Origin: Dipetalonema caudispina
Lineage: Eukaryota > Nematoda > Chromadorea > Rhabditida > Onchocercidae
NCBI GenBank assembly: GCA_013365325.1
Contig: JABVXV010000331.1
Span: forward strand, 1 to 64,000
Direction: 5' to 3'
Length of the DNA stretch: 64,000 nt
Under the pieces are notes generated by a model that was not told the origin of the DNA, did no database searches, and saw only the letters and a program-made list of their open reading frames with translations. Shown here piece after piece: positions 1-14,800 of the stretch (positions are counted from its first letter, which is position 1; every line of letters starts with the position of its first letter). Position numbers and translations under genes: made by a program.

Positions 1-3000
1 GTTAAAAATCTACAATTAGTAAATATGAATACATAAAAGGCTGAGAAAATACAAATGAAAGATTAGATAGAACTGCTTTAAATTTCAACACGTTATTGGC
101 GTATAATGCCAAGATTTCGCAGATTACAAAGATAAAAAGCAGTCTGTCAGATTTTTTCTGGATGGTTACATTGTATATGAGATTCAAATTTCAATATGTA
201 AATGCGATAAATTCGCCGCGTGAAAAAAAAAAAAAATTTGATGCTTCTTTCAATCAAACAAGTTACCATACGAAAGAAACGGTGTAAATCATCAATACCA
301 TTTCTTCCGCTTCAAGTGATAACAGCACGTCTTTGTCATCCATCCTTTTCAACAATTTTTACCCTTTAACATTCTAAACACATTTCATTAGATCACGCCG
401 TTTTCTATGAATCACATTATTAGTTATATTATTTATTGATTATTTCGTTGATTTTTCTCAGGCGAATGAATTGAGATTAAAAAAATAGTTTAATGTATCA
501 ATTATTATTACTTTTGCATTTGTTCCATGTCATTTAATCAACTTTTATCTTTCATTAAATTTTTGATTATGAATTAATAATTTAGTCAACTTCCTAATGT
601 CATATTTGGCAATGTTAACTGAAACCAAAATGAGATGCAATAACATTGTCATTCAATCTAAATATAATTGTATGTCATTACTATGCTAATTGTAAGTAAT
701 TCTATTAAAATTGAAACTTATTTTATCGGAATATGGTAGTGAAAATTTAAAAGGCAAGAATATTTTTGGGAAGAATTTTATCAAATGCCCTTTTTTTGAA
801 TATGATAATATATATAGATTAAATTACAAGTGAAGCGATCTTCCCCGGAAAATTCAGCAAAAAGAAGCCCTTGTTTAATATTTTATTCTTTATGTTTTAT
901 TAATGTATATTGTTTGTAGTTAAACATATATTAATCATATGACAATACTTATAATTTATATTCCAACTATTCACATTTTAATATTTGTATTTCATACTTT
1001 ATTGCTTTCACAATAATTATACACTACATTTTTGTACACGTTTGTAAACTTTTATCATTAAAAATTAAAATTGTTATGTAGGAAAAATTTCTTGAATTTT
1101 GAACTGAATAATTGCTAGACTACTTTTTTCAATAAATATGTTACATCGATAAGAGATAGTGAAATTTTCATTGCCAAAATTCTTCACTTTTTTCTCCTTT
1201 TTTTGAGCATTAAATTTGATGCAATGAATCAATGAGTTATACTGAATGACTCTGTTATATGTTATTTGAAGCGTTTTAACAATCTAACAAATGTTTCCAC
1301 CAAAAATCGCTGCAAATTCTTTTTAAATTTTCATCAAAACTATTGAAAATTTATAAAGGATACCTTTTTGCAAGTTGTAAATTAATCACTGAATTTGTTT
1401 GATTAAGTATAAAAGTGCTAAATTCACATGACTTTAACACTGTTACCCTTTACATTTCTATCATTTCTTTATCTTTTCAAAAAAGTATTCTTGAGATAGT
1501 GGTTAAATAATATAATAAATATGGTGATAAAAAGAGAAAATTAATCGCCTCTTTTCTAAAACTAACTTGCTAATTTTTTCTCTTTAATTATTGGCTTAAA
1601 TCCTTTTTACAATATAATCGAACTCATTGTACCATTTCAAATTTACAGTTTATGCAAATACAAAGAAAAATCGCTTTAACTATGAAAAGAAATGATCATA
1701 TATTACATATGGTACAATGTTTATTATTAAAATACTAATTAAATACAATTTTACATTCTGTATGATATAAATCAATAAAAAATATGCATATTATCCATGT
1801 ATAATATCATAAATTGAATATAACAACATTAATTACTTTTAATAATTTGAAATTGTTAAATTCCTAATCATTGTATGTATAATTAATTTTATTTAGAGCA
1901 ATTTTTCATCATTTATTTATCTTTCTTTCATCTTTGCAGTAATCTTTGTTGGATACTCTTTTGCAGTATTGTTGTGTAATCAAATATTTATTTTAATCGA
2001 CCAAAGATTTTTTTTTCTTATTTCATTCACTCACATAATAATTATTTCATCCCAAAACTATATACTACAAAAGAAAAAAAAGAAAAAAAAAGTTCTTTTA
2101 GCACAATGTTATGTTTACACACACATATATATAGGTAAAATTGACCTTGAAATGTTGTAATATAGAAACGCCATCTTCAATTACATTTATTTATCGAGTG
2201 ATTGGAAATTTGAAATTTCCGGCAAAAATTCAATAATTTCAACAATTTTCTTCCTCTTTCTTTAAGTGATCTTTTCCTTATAAAATTATTGATACACTTT
2301 AAAATGACTTCAAATAAAAATTAGCTCAAATTATTTTAACCAATAACAACAATCCAACCAATGAGACAAATTAACTCAATGAACGATACAATAAAGCTAT
2401 TTTCTGAACTAATCCAGGATTTTTTTTTATTTCACTCACAATTATAATCGAAACTTCGTATCTGTGATTGTTAGCACAATATTATTTTTAAGCAGTGGGA
2501 TGTTTCAAGAAAAAAGGATAAAATTACATATATGCGTAAAATATTTTCATATGGCAGAATAAAATTCGAAAATTTTGAAACAATCTATTAAAGACCTTAT
2601 TCTTTGAATTTCATTCGAATTTCAATCATATTTTTTTGAAATATACCCAAAAATTTCTGGAAAACTGTTAAATCCATTACTGCTAAAATATTAAAATCTT
2701 CAAACTTTTCGTTTTAAGTTCTAATAATTAAATTGAACATGCAGGCCTGAAAATTTCTTATTCTATCTGAAGCTGTCCAAAATTTTTTACAAATGAGCGA
2801 TGGATATTAGAAGGAAATAAATCCAATTTCTTAAACATATCATTATTGAAATCAAATAATTTTTTATTTGAATCACTGTTACTGTTGAAGAAGAAATGAA
2901 AGGTATCATCTCTTTTCAATTTAAAAATGCTAAAGTAAATAATCAAGCTCAGCGCTTAGAATAAGAAGGCATTTCCGCCTCTTCACTTTTTTTTTTGCTT

Positions 3001-5814
3001 CACTTCTAAAGCAAAAGACATTAGCTATCTACTTATTGCTATTTCAAACATTGAAATCATTGATTTCGAATTTTTAATTAATTTCCCATTTTCATCTTGC
3101 AAAATCTTATTTTTTTTTTGCTTTTGATTGATGGCAATTTATGATTCTGCGGTAAAATTTTGTTTCATGACATTATTACTATGGTTAAAGTAAATAGAAC
3201 TAGTTATAGTGTATGAATATTATTTCAATTATCTGATGAATTTTGTTGAAAATGTTGAGTCCAAAATTACGCTTTATGTTGGAGTTTGCAAAACTTTATT
3301 CTTTTCTTTTTCTTTTTCATTTTTTTATTTTACCAATTAATTTTAAATTGGAAGTTCTCGTGTTGGTATAAATTTGTTAGCTTAGCAATGAAAACACTTT
3401 CATACGACTAAAATAAAATTAGTTTAATTTTTTTTTAAAAAAAGTAGTGCAAAATTTTGTGTCTTTAAAGTAAAATAGTGAAATATTTATTCTCTTTTCT
3501 CAACTATCACCAATTTCCGCCTCATACACATTTTTTTTTGCCTCATTTAAATAATGATATTTAATTATTTCAATCATTTGATTCGAAAGCTAATAAGTGA
3601 TGAGTGAATAAGAAATAATTGAAAGTGCTGCTGCTGGTCTAAATAACCTATTACTTAAGATTATTTGTTATCAAGCCTAATTAATGATTGTATTTTTTTA
3701 TGAAAAAAGATAACAAATATTCAATACTATCATTATTACAACTAAGATTTTTACAGCATTCATATAGGTATGAATTTAATTTGTTTATTCGATCAAAATA
3801 TTTTTATGCCTGGAACTTAATGAATTTAAATGTAAATATAATTTAATTTGGTTATTTAGCCCAAATTGTCGTGTATTTATAATAATAAATGAATGCTGTA
3901 GAAGAAGCTGCAAATTTTTAAAAAATAAATTTGTATATTTTGAAAAATTTTACTTTTTATATTGTGAATATTTCAACGAATAAATGCTTGCAGCATGCAC
4001 ATAGTAATAGCAATTTATATATTTGGATAAAAAATTCATTTTTCTAAAATTTTCTAATTTCTTTCAGTATTCAATTTATTTTCAAATTTTTTTGGAATGG
4101 AAATTTAAAAAATTATTTGTAACATTCTCAGAACATAATTTTGTTTTTTAAATTTTGATGTTTTGCTGGTAAAAAAATGTTTTCAACCAGTCTAATAAAA
4201 TGCAAGTAGCGTCAATATAAGTATAAAGTTTAAAATATAAATCATTTCCAGAAATTTTCCCTAATTTTCACCTATTTTTTTACAAACTTATAAACAAATG
4301 CTATATGTTTTTCATATTTATTAATTGTTCCTTAAAGAAAATTAAATGTATTCATAATTCAAATGTTATGAAACATTATAAATCAGCACCGCTTTAGCTT
4401 ATTCATCTCTTTTAATTCGTTTCGAAATTTTTACTTTCAAAATAATATCAATGATTTAAAAAATTTCCAAAAAACATTTCAATTGACACTAGTGGAACGA
4501 TGCTTGCAAAACAAGAATTCATCCTTTCTTTGTGGAAGAATTATTCAATATCAAAAAGAGAAATTCACTTTCATTAAATTTATAAAGAAAAAAAAAGCAA
4601 TGTATTCTATCTTTGCTTCATAATTCCCCTTTTTTTTTTTCTATGATACGAAATGAAAATAAAACAATTTGAAATGGTAGTAACAGGTACTAAAGTATTG
4701 AAAAAAGAAAAAAGAAAAAAAAAGCTTATATTGTCATTTTAATGGTTCATGATGACAGAAGAGATGATAGAGAGACAGTAGAAGAAATTTCAACACACAT
4801 TATTTTAAACTAGTTTTAAACTTTAAAACCAACTTACCAGTACCAACCATTTTTACCCCTTTCTTTTCTATATATTCAATGATGAAATGTCGCAAATTTT
4901 TATTCGCAAAAAAAGAAATTTCATGCAAAAATTTCGATCTTAAAAACTTCAAATGTTTTTTCAATTTATTTACTTAATTATGCGTTGAAAATTGCTAATT
5001 TTTTTATTTAAAAATTATATTGAGAGCTATAAAGGTTACTAAGGGAAGAATGATTAAAAAAATAGACATTAATACTTTCATTATTTTATTAATGTTATAC
5101 TTGGAATTCAATATGAGTTGTTTTTTTTTTTTTGCATATTCGTTTTTTCTTAAACATTTATCACAAACTACTTTTTTTAAAGTTTCGACTATTATTCAAT
5201 TTTTGTTTAGGTAATTCTTAAATATGAAAATTATTGTGCGCAGTAATTTTAACTACAACAAGATTTCGATAATATTTTGAGTTAAAACATTCAAATTCAA
5301 ATATCAGTGATAATAAACAATAGTAGGAAAATTAGACAAGATTAAGAAATATCCTCTACATCATTCAAAGAGAACGAAATGAGTGAAATTTGAAAAAAAA
5401 AGCACTAAAAAATGCTTGTCTTTCATTTAATATAACACTTGTTATCATTTTAAAAGAACAAAAAAAAGTAAAATCATTATTACAATTCATGAATGGTTAT
5501 AATGTTTTTTTTTTCTTTCTGTTGCATTTTAAGAATAGCGAAAAAGCAGCAAAATAAGAAAGACATTACTTGTTTACTCAAAAATTTTCAATTTCTAATA
5601 ACTAATTCGATTAATTACAGCAACAATTACTTGTCGCTTATTTGGAAGTTTCGAATTACGACGAATTGCGACTTACTGTTATATTTATTATTACTGCTAT
5701 TAATTGTACTGTTAAATTTCCTTGCTAGCTGCTTATAATTGTTATAATAATTCAAATGAGATATTCTGCAAATATGTAAATATTTGAGAAAATATCTTCG
5801 TTTTTGTTGAAATA
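1..5814. other. Intergenic region, no gene seen
   Basis: AT-rich sequence with many A and T runs. The open frames here are short (at most about 80 codons), of AT-driven composition (Phe, Ile, Asn, Lys, Leu), and are not flanked by phase-compatible splice sites. No domain, RNA gene or structured repeat was recognised. Confidence 0.6.
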
Positions 5815-8800
5815 ATGGGAAGAATGAAGGAAAAAGCGAGTAAAACATCAACTGAAATCATGCAGTATCGCAGTTTCATTGACCTAAATATTCTAAATTG
5901 CGCAAGCGGATCAAAAATTGAAGCGGATGGAGCGATGAATGAAATGAAGGATTTACGGTCATTTACCGGTGTAAGCAGTGCATATCGCACTATGGCCGTT
6001 TCACCGGATGCAAAGAGACTTTTGTTCAAGTGAGTTTTTAAAGAAAAAAATGTTTTATGAAATAAAGTGTTAAAATTTTTGTTTATCCGTGCTAAAATTG
6101 CTACTATTAGTTTAGATATCAAATTACAATTTCACTTCAGCTTAGAGCTAAAATTGTAATAATTGATTTTTTAATCAATATATTACAAGATTTTTTTCTG
6201 TTTTTTTTAGCCTTTTTTAGGTATTTATTATAAAGAAAATTGTTGTAAAAAAGTCCGAAAATTAATTTATGTAATTTTGGAATTAAGTATTGGAATTACT
6301 ATATTTGAATTACCACTTGCTTTATTTTTTTAACCTCCCAAGTTTAATTCCAATTACAAGCTAAAATTTGGATTAAATTTGATTTTAATACACTTTTAAT
6401 TTCAATTTATTTTGAATGTTGTTTCTTCAAAGGAAAATTAAGTAAGGAAAATGCGAGGCTACAAAACATTGATTTTTCTAATGACTATTATCTAATTATT
6501 GCTTAACTTCTACCAACAACTCTTCCTATAAAACAATTGATTAAAATAAACTGTGGTGTAATTGCAAGTTGACTAATTTAAGAAAATAGTCTTACATTTT
6601 TATTTTATACTCTCCAAATATTAGAATAAAACTGATCGATCCTTGATTGAATCACTGGGATTATTCAACAATAAATGTTTTAGGATGGATTAAACATTTT
6701 TCACAATTTCAAATAATAAATTAAATGAAAAAAACAAGGGTCTATTAGTTTTACTCTCACTTCCAAAATCATTCTTCAAACTACCTTTTCAATATAAATG
6801 TCAAATATGAACTCCAATTATAGAACAATTATTGCACAGCGCGCTATTATAATATAGTAAAAATGTTGAAAGTGGAAAATATAGTAAAAAACAATTTGTA
6901 AGTTTGACCCACAATTAGCAAATGAATTTATTTATCACATTTATCCCCTTTATAAAATTCATCAAATGTTATTTAAAATGCATTCATCTATGTTTCCATT
7001 CATTTTTCGCCTCTTTCTTTTTTCATTTCCGCTTATACATTCATCTATTTTCAAATATTTATTTGTCTCTTTTCCTGCAACATTTAATAACAAAATTTAA
7101 CAACACTCAATAAAGTTATTACCTTTTCTTTTGTAAGAATATTAAATTTATTTTAAAGTTTCCACTCCAAAAAGGTTTGAAAATATAATGAGTATGCAAA
7201 AAATTTTAGAAATAATAGTGTATTTTTTCCAAACATATAAAGTCTTATTATCACAAACATATTGCATGGATTTATTTGATGAAATAATATTCATAAATTA
7301 AATGATGAATTTTCCGCAAATTTTTAAAAATTTTAAATCTTGGCATTTAACATCACTTGTTTAAAACATTAAAGAGGTTTTTGAAAAAGTAAAATTCATA
7401 AGAAAATTTCATGCTTCTTTTTTAAAAATTTCCATTGCATTACCGTCTAAAGAAATTTGTTTAAAATTTTAGGAAAACCAATAAACAACTTTATTTGTAT
7501 GACATTGATAATGAAAATCAATGCAGCAATTACAATATTGTTGGAACTGACTTAAAGCATGACGAGGATACGGTAATTATTTAACATGAAAATTAAATGG
7601 CATAATTTGATTACCAATGAAAAGTTATCATGAACCCAATGATAATAATAATATTGAAACAAAATAAATTTGCATAATATGCAATCGATATCGAGCAATT
7701 ACAAAAAAAAATGTATATATATGGAGAGAGATAAAGAGAGAAAGATGTATCAAATCACTCATAAAAATTACTGCAATTTATTGCTATAAAATTTTTTGAA
7801 AAAAAATTTTAGTCTTTTTTTGAAAAATTATTATTCATTATATTGTCCATTTATAAAACATAACATTTCAGGTATTTGATATAGCATTTTTGGACAATGA
7901 AACAATTTGTTTGATACTACAAAATCGTGAGGGTAATTTGTACATAACAAAGGGAGAATTAAATTTTGAATTAAAATTGGTGGTTGTTTGCAGCATCATT
8001 ACTTTCACACAAATCGTTTGCAAGTAAGTTGCTAAATTATTTGAATAGCAAAGAAAAAAATTACTTCGCAAAGAAAAAAGGAAAGATGCTAAATTAATTT
8101 ATGATTAGTAAAACTGTTGGCACAAATTTTTTTTCGGCCATGTAATATTGAAGTTTGTTGGAAAACTAAAGAAAAAAAGCAATAGAGATTTGAAAAAATT
8201 TCGCAAAATAATAAATTTTTAAAAATTTTTTCTTTATTTGCTAGTCGTTAGTATGTGAAAATTAATAAAATGCTACTCTTTTGTTCATTAATGGATAAAA
8301 TGATTAAAGAAAATTGTATGAAAAATTTTAGGAAGCATTATACGACATCGGTAATATACGATGAAACAGGACCAGTTTTAATATCTTATCCATTATCATC
8401 TCAAAATAAAACCCGAAATGATCCACCACAAATATGGCTTTTACATTTATCTAATTTTTATTCACATAAAGGTATTCGAACGGTTGTTATTGAACCATCT
8501 ATCAAAGATAAGAAAGGTAAATTTGCAATGTGATTTATTAGTTTCCGATCCTATTGATAAATTTTAACGAATTTTTCTCAAACTTTGCCTTTTTCCAATT
8601 TCCACTTCCATCGCTAAATTTTTATAATTTTTTCGAAAAGTATTCTTTGAACTTTATAATCTTTGATATTTTGTCTTTTTCATTTTATTAACAGAATAAG
8701 AAGTGAAAGGCAACTAATTTCTTTCTGACAATTCTGTCTACCAAATATTGATGAAATAGAAAAATTTTAGTTTACCTAAATTCTCAATTATTAATGCTTA

Positions 8801-11800
8801 TATTCTGTTTTACAGTCAATTTTTATCATTATTCCAAATACAACTAAGTTATCTCTCGATAGCTGAATTAATCCCTACTAGCTTAATTATTCGATATAAA
8901 CAAAAAGAGCAACTTCTCGAAATCGAGAGATATTTTAATTGTGTTTAGAAAATGAGTAATTATTTCCTAATTATATGCTGAAAGAAATATTTGGTAGTTT
9001 CCATTAATTGTAATAACAGACTAAATAAAAAACAAAAAGAATGTATATAAAAATTGAGGAATATTTCAAATATTTAAATGATAAGAAAATTTTTTATTGG
9101 TTACTCACGGTAATAAATCTTTCAATTGACAACAATAAATTTAAATTTCAAATTTCAGCTCTATTTTGTGATCCATTTATTTATCAAAATTGCGTATATT
9201 TATTCAATCGTTTCGAGAGTACCATATTAAGTGTTGCTATTACTGGTAAAAATCGTGGTCGCACTGAAATATTAAATACACGTCCGGATGCTCGATTTCA
9301 GAAACCAAATAATAAATATGCAAATCGTTGTTTGATCCTATTACGTAATATTATCTTAGTTTATTGTCATCAACGTTTGGATAAGCCTAATGAGGAACCA
9401 CAACTTTGGATTCTAGAATTGAAGTATGCCTTTTTAGGTCTTAGAATTAAGCTAATACATTTCAAAAGATGGGAAATAATTATTTCTGAAGAAAATATAT
9501 TGAAGGATATAAAAAATTGATTGATTACATAAAAGACAAATAAGGAAAAAATAATTCCAAAATTAACGCATCATTAATAAATAGATTTTTCTTCAATATA
9601 TTAACAAATATTACCCATTTAGTACTCTTAAATAATCAATCGAATTCACGAAAGCGTTTTTCTCGTTCCTAATGAAAGCTATAAATAGCAGTAAGAAAAA
9701 CTTCAGGAATTATTTCAGGAAAATGACATGGCATCGATTACATCTCATCCTCAATCATCATTATCCCGTTGGTTTAGTAAATTTTCAAAAGTCTAACAAA
9801 GAAGAATTAGCATATTTGCATGGTGAATGTGGACGTAGTAAATGTCAGGAAAAGGTGCATCTGTATCAAATAAGTACCACGCAGGATTCTATCATTATGG
9901 TTCACTTCATAATTCATTCATTTCTTATTATTAAAAAATAAATAGCAAAGATTAAAAATACAACTTATGATTGGTTTAAAATTAAATGAATAAACCAATT
10001 GAGAAATTCGAAACTTTCACTTATTTATTAAAATAAAAATTTCTAATTTTTCCAGATTAAATCCAGTACTTCTTTACTATCAATATTATTATTTTATAAA
10101 ATATTTAATTAAAACTAGAAGAAAAAAAATTTTTAAGTTGTTAAAAAAAATTAATGTAGCATAATTTTTTTTTTTCGATTTAATTTCACATCATTATTTA
10201 GTCATATGAAGCAAATGATAATGTGTATCGGGCAAATTTAATTGATCAAAAAAGTAATAAATCATCAAAACGCTCTGTAAGTACCGTTGAAATGCATCAT
10301 CATCATCGTGATCATCATCATCATCATCATCATCATGAAAAGAGTAATGACAACATCCACATAGAATCAACAACATTTTATGGACGTATTGCACCATCAC
10401 TTCGCTATAGAAGGAAATGTAATCGTGATAAGGTAAGTTGTAAAAATGACAAATTATACTATAACTTAAATTATCAAATATATTATAAAATGAACTTTTT
10501 GTTATTATTTTTTTTTTTTCATCTTCATTAAATCGTTTATTTTTTTTTATTTTTTTTATCTGTTTTTTTTCTAAATTTTTTTATTTGTTTACTTCTCACT
10601 TCTTTTTTTTCTTGTTTTTTTTCGTTTAAATCAAACTTTTATAACTTATAAATTTTACTATTCTGTTAATATTAATAAATATTAATTAAATTTGATCTAA
10701 TTCGGATAGTTCTTATTTACATCTATTATAACTTTTATTTTCTATTTTTTACATTTATTGTGATATATCATAATTTTTAAAAATTAATCAAATTTAGTTA
10801 ATTTAATTTTTTTTTTGCTCAGAAAAGACCTAATCATATTAGCATTTTCACATTAGAATGTCTTTAAAACTTGCTTGGAACTCCCAAGACTACATCCCGC
10901 GATTTCCTATCATAACTTGATTAATGTTAATTTTTACATCAAATTGAAAAGTTCAAGTTATGGATTTCAAAGGAAAATTTGAAGTCTCAATATGCAATAA
11001 TTAGATTACTGAGAATTTTTTCAATATTTGATAAAGTACACTTCTAGAATATTTTTTTTTTCATGTCAATTTTTGCCGTACGTTTTTGCTACAATCGAAA
11101 AACGCATTTCATATTAATTACTCTGAGAAATTTTCCTCCAATTCAATATCATGCCGAGGAATAGCGGGATATATACTCAACAGATTTAATATTTCCGAAA
11201 ATATATCTCGATCTTTTTTTCGAAATATAATCCTGATTGCTTCTTCGTTCTTTTTTTCCTTTTTTTTTTTTTCTTGTTAATTTTGAAAAATTTGCAAAAA
11301 ATTGATAAATAATAAGTATTATTGGAAGTAATTGTGAAAGTTTGATAAGAATTTAACAAAATTTTGGGGTAAACTTTATGATGAGAATAATCTTACTAAA
11401 TTTAAAAATCTAATTTCCGACCAATTTATTATCTAAAATCCGGAATGATTTTTAATTCTGTTATATTCGTAAAATTTAAAAAATGAATGAAAAATTCTAA
11501 AAATATAGTATTTCTCTTTCTTCCCATAATCGATACAGTTAATGTCAACTTCATAAGAAGATTGAAATTGTTGACAATGTCGACAGTTTTTTTTTCCTTT
11601 TATTTCTTTTTCAAACTTTTTTTTGTCACCTATTACTAGTTTTTATACTTTTACGTTAAAATATCATTGTGGTTACTCGATTTGTCAACAATTTATTACT
11701 TAGAAATTCAGATAAAATTTTTGGAAAAATTTTTACTTCAATTTTTATGGCAATCTATTTGGTAATTTTTTTCTCTTTCTTAATTATGAAAATAAATAAA

Positions 11801-14800
11801 CAAATAATAAATTTTTATTGCTGAATTTTTTTGTGAAAATTGTAAAATTTTTTTGGAAAAAATTTATTAGTTTCATTCATCAAATTATTTATAAAAAACG
11901 ATAAAATATTTGTAAATTGTGGAGAAAAGAGAAAAGCGAAGAAGCAAATGAAGCTAAGAGTTTGATAGAAAAGAGAATTTGCTTCTTGTTTTTTAATTTT
12001 AAATCTATAGCTGAATGATGGATGAATTTCAAGCAGACAGTCATTTACGTTGGATTTTAAGCAACCGGACAGTGACATCGAATTTAAATTGAATTTCCAG
12101 TAAACGAATGACTACATATTCAAAAAAAAAAAAGGCGAATCCCAAGTAAAAAAAAGTATTCACGTTGAATTTCGCGTAAAGAAATATTCACGTAGGATTT
12201 TTGGTAAACAGAAATTTACGCTGGATTTCGGATAAACAAACATTTACGGAGCAGGCAGACAATAACGTTTGTTTGGTAATATAATTCGTGTAATTCTGTA
12301 CCACTCATTTTTGTTTTCCTTTACAATACTTCCATTCTATGTTCAACCATTTTAAAATCGCATACTCTGTACATTCTCTTCGTAAAATTTTGTCAAATTT
12401 AAGCGAAAAAAAGTGGCAATTTATTTTCATTATTCGAAGACTTTAAAAATTTAATGCAAAAAAAAAAAAAAACGAATATTTAAACAAACATTTATGTTGT
12501 CAGAAATTGGCAACTACTTAATAAATTTTTATAATTAAACACGAAAAAATTGATTAAAGTCTAAATTTAATTTTTTTTTTCTTCCCCGTTGTAGTACAAT
12601 ATGCCTTATTGCTATTTTTTACATTGATAGTGCTATTAATGTTTCGACCTTAATAAACTTTTTTCATTTTTGGCACTGATAAGATATTCCATTGATTGCA
12701 ATCAGTGCCTTTGTATCTTTTAATATTACAAAATTTTGCCCAGTAAAATTAATCTCATGAAAAATACGAAATGAAATTTAAAATAGCAAATGCTTTTGCA
12801 AACTACTACTTCAATATTAAATTTCCGCTTATTGTTATCACTGACATTTGTTCACATTAAGCGTTAAAAAAATAGCTGGTGAAAGTTAAAATTCAAATTT
12901 AGGAAAATAAAATTTCACATCACATTGTTAAAACTGTTTAAATAATATGAACCATCTGGGTTACACATGACTAAACTTATGATTTTATTTCTTTATTCAT
13001 TAATTTATTTCAGAAAATTATTTTTTATTTTCAGTTTACTTCTAAGATAAAACTGTTAAAAAAAACATTTTCTTTTGATTGCTACCTTTAATTAGATAGT
13101 GAAAAATTTGCTGAACACTAAACATTCTCATTTTTTTTTTTTTTTTTTAATATAAAAATTTGAAAAAAATTGAACAATTCCTCAACAATTTTTCATTTTT
13201 TGTAATTTTTTTTCTCTTTTTTTTTGATTTTGTGAAATCATTCTTTCTTCATTGAAATTTTTCGTCTTCTCCTTCTCTCCTTTCCTTTTTTTCTCTTCTT
13301 TTATTTTATTTTCATTTTTCATTTGTAATATTAATTTGTTAAGCTAAAAAACCGCAAAATTATATCATCAATCATATTATCGTTTTTATCTTTCTTCTTT
13401 TCTATACCATTGTTTCTAAATTTTATTTTATTATTTTGAAAATTTGCAAATTCTCACATACCACATGTTCCTCTCTTTTATTTCATACCACATGTCCTAC
13501 AAAATAAAAACCAACATACAATATTATTTGAGCTATCTTTATCCTTTTCATACTTTTATCATTTTCATTTCAAACTTACTTCCATCTATTTTTTCTCATT
13601 TGAAATGTAAACATTGTTGCATTAAACTTCACTTCTGCAACATTACGCAAGAATCATCACATTGTTGGCGAAGTATCATTTTCTTAATTTTTCTCACCTT
13701 ACCAATATTCTGCTAACATTTCAAAAAGCTTTACATATTTCAAACTAAAAATGCCAGTTTTCCTTCTTTTTTTTTCACTTGATAATCAGTCTTTTTCAAC
13801 AAAAAAAAAAAAAAAAAAAAAAAAAAGAAGAGCAAAAAGTTTGTCTTAGAGTGTAATTTGTATTAAATTTTTCCTGAAAGTTAATGAAGGAAAGAGAAAG
13901 AGGAAAAGAGAAAAAGATACATTTGTATTCATTATATATTTGTATAGTTAGTGAAAATTTTTATTATATATACTAAATCAATGAATGATAGGATAATGAA
14001 CATGATGGGATGAATAAATGAATTGTTTAATTAAGTAATATTATAGTGAAAATATTTCATCTATTTCAAGTGAAAAATTTGATAATTTGATAACTTCTCC
14101 AAGTTTTTATCAATTTATTTAAAATAATCATCTAAAATATGGTCCATTTTTGCTGTACTATTAGTTGTTGCTAGTGAAAAATTCAAAAAATTCATTTTCC
14201 TTCCCTTATATTGGAATATGATTGTAATTTATTTAATTTAATTCATAACATGGACAAATTATAATTCTCATTTATCAGATTTCAATTATTTGTAGTGTAG
14301 ACACAAATAATTGTAACTTATTAAATGAAAATTATTTAAAGTAATCTTTCAAGTTGCTTTATTCCTAATTTGGTTCAATTTTCCTGCTTAGTTCTAATTT
14401 TTGCACAACTATTGAGCAAATCCAATTCAAATTTTTGATAGAAAAGAAGTTCTTTTTTATTTAATTTCAAACAATTACTACAATGTACTTTTTTCCCCAC
14501 TTTTTATTAGTGATTTCAACATTCGTACTGTTGCGAGGACAGCACGTGAAATAATAATACTTCACGCCATTTGCATAGTATTTCTAAAATGTGCAGCATT
14601 ACTTTTTACATCAAATATTATTTGCAATCATTTTTTTGAAACTTTTTTTTTCTATGGGTTTATTTTATTATTATACAAATTTATTTAAAAAGAAAGAAAA
14701 TAGATACTATCATAAAATGATTAAATTTTTGTAAGATAAAAGAATAGTTGATTATATAGAATGGTATTTTGATTGTTTCAAAAGACAAGCAATCAAATAT

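Noticed and set aside
5742..6122. 126-codon minus-strand frame
   Set aside because: Shadow of exon 1 of the kelch-like gene, which has the phase-matched splice site and plus-strand continuation.
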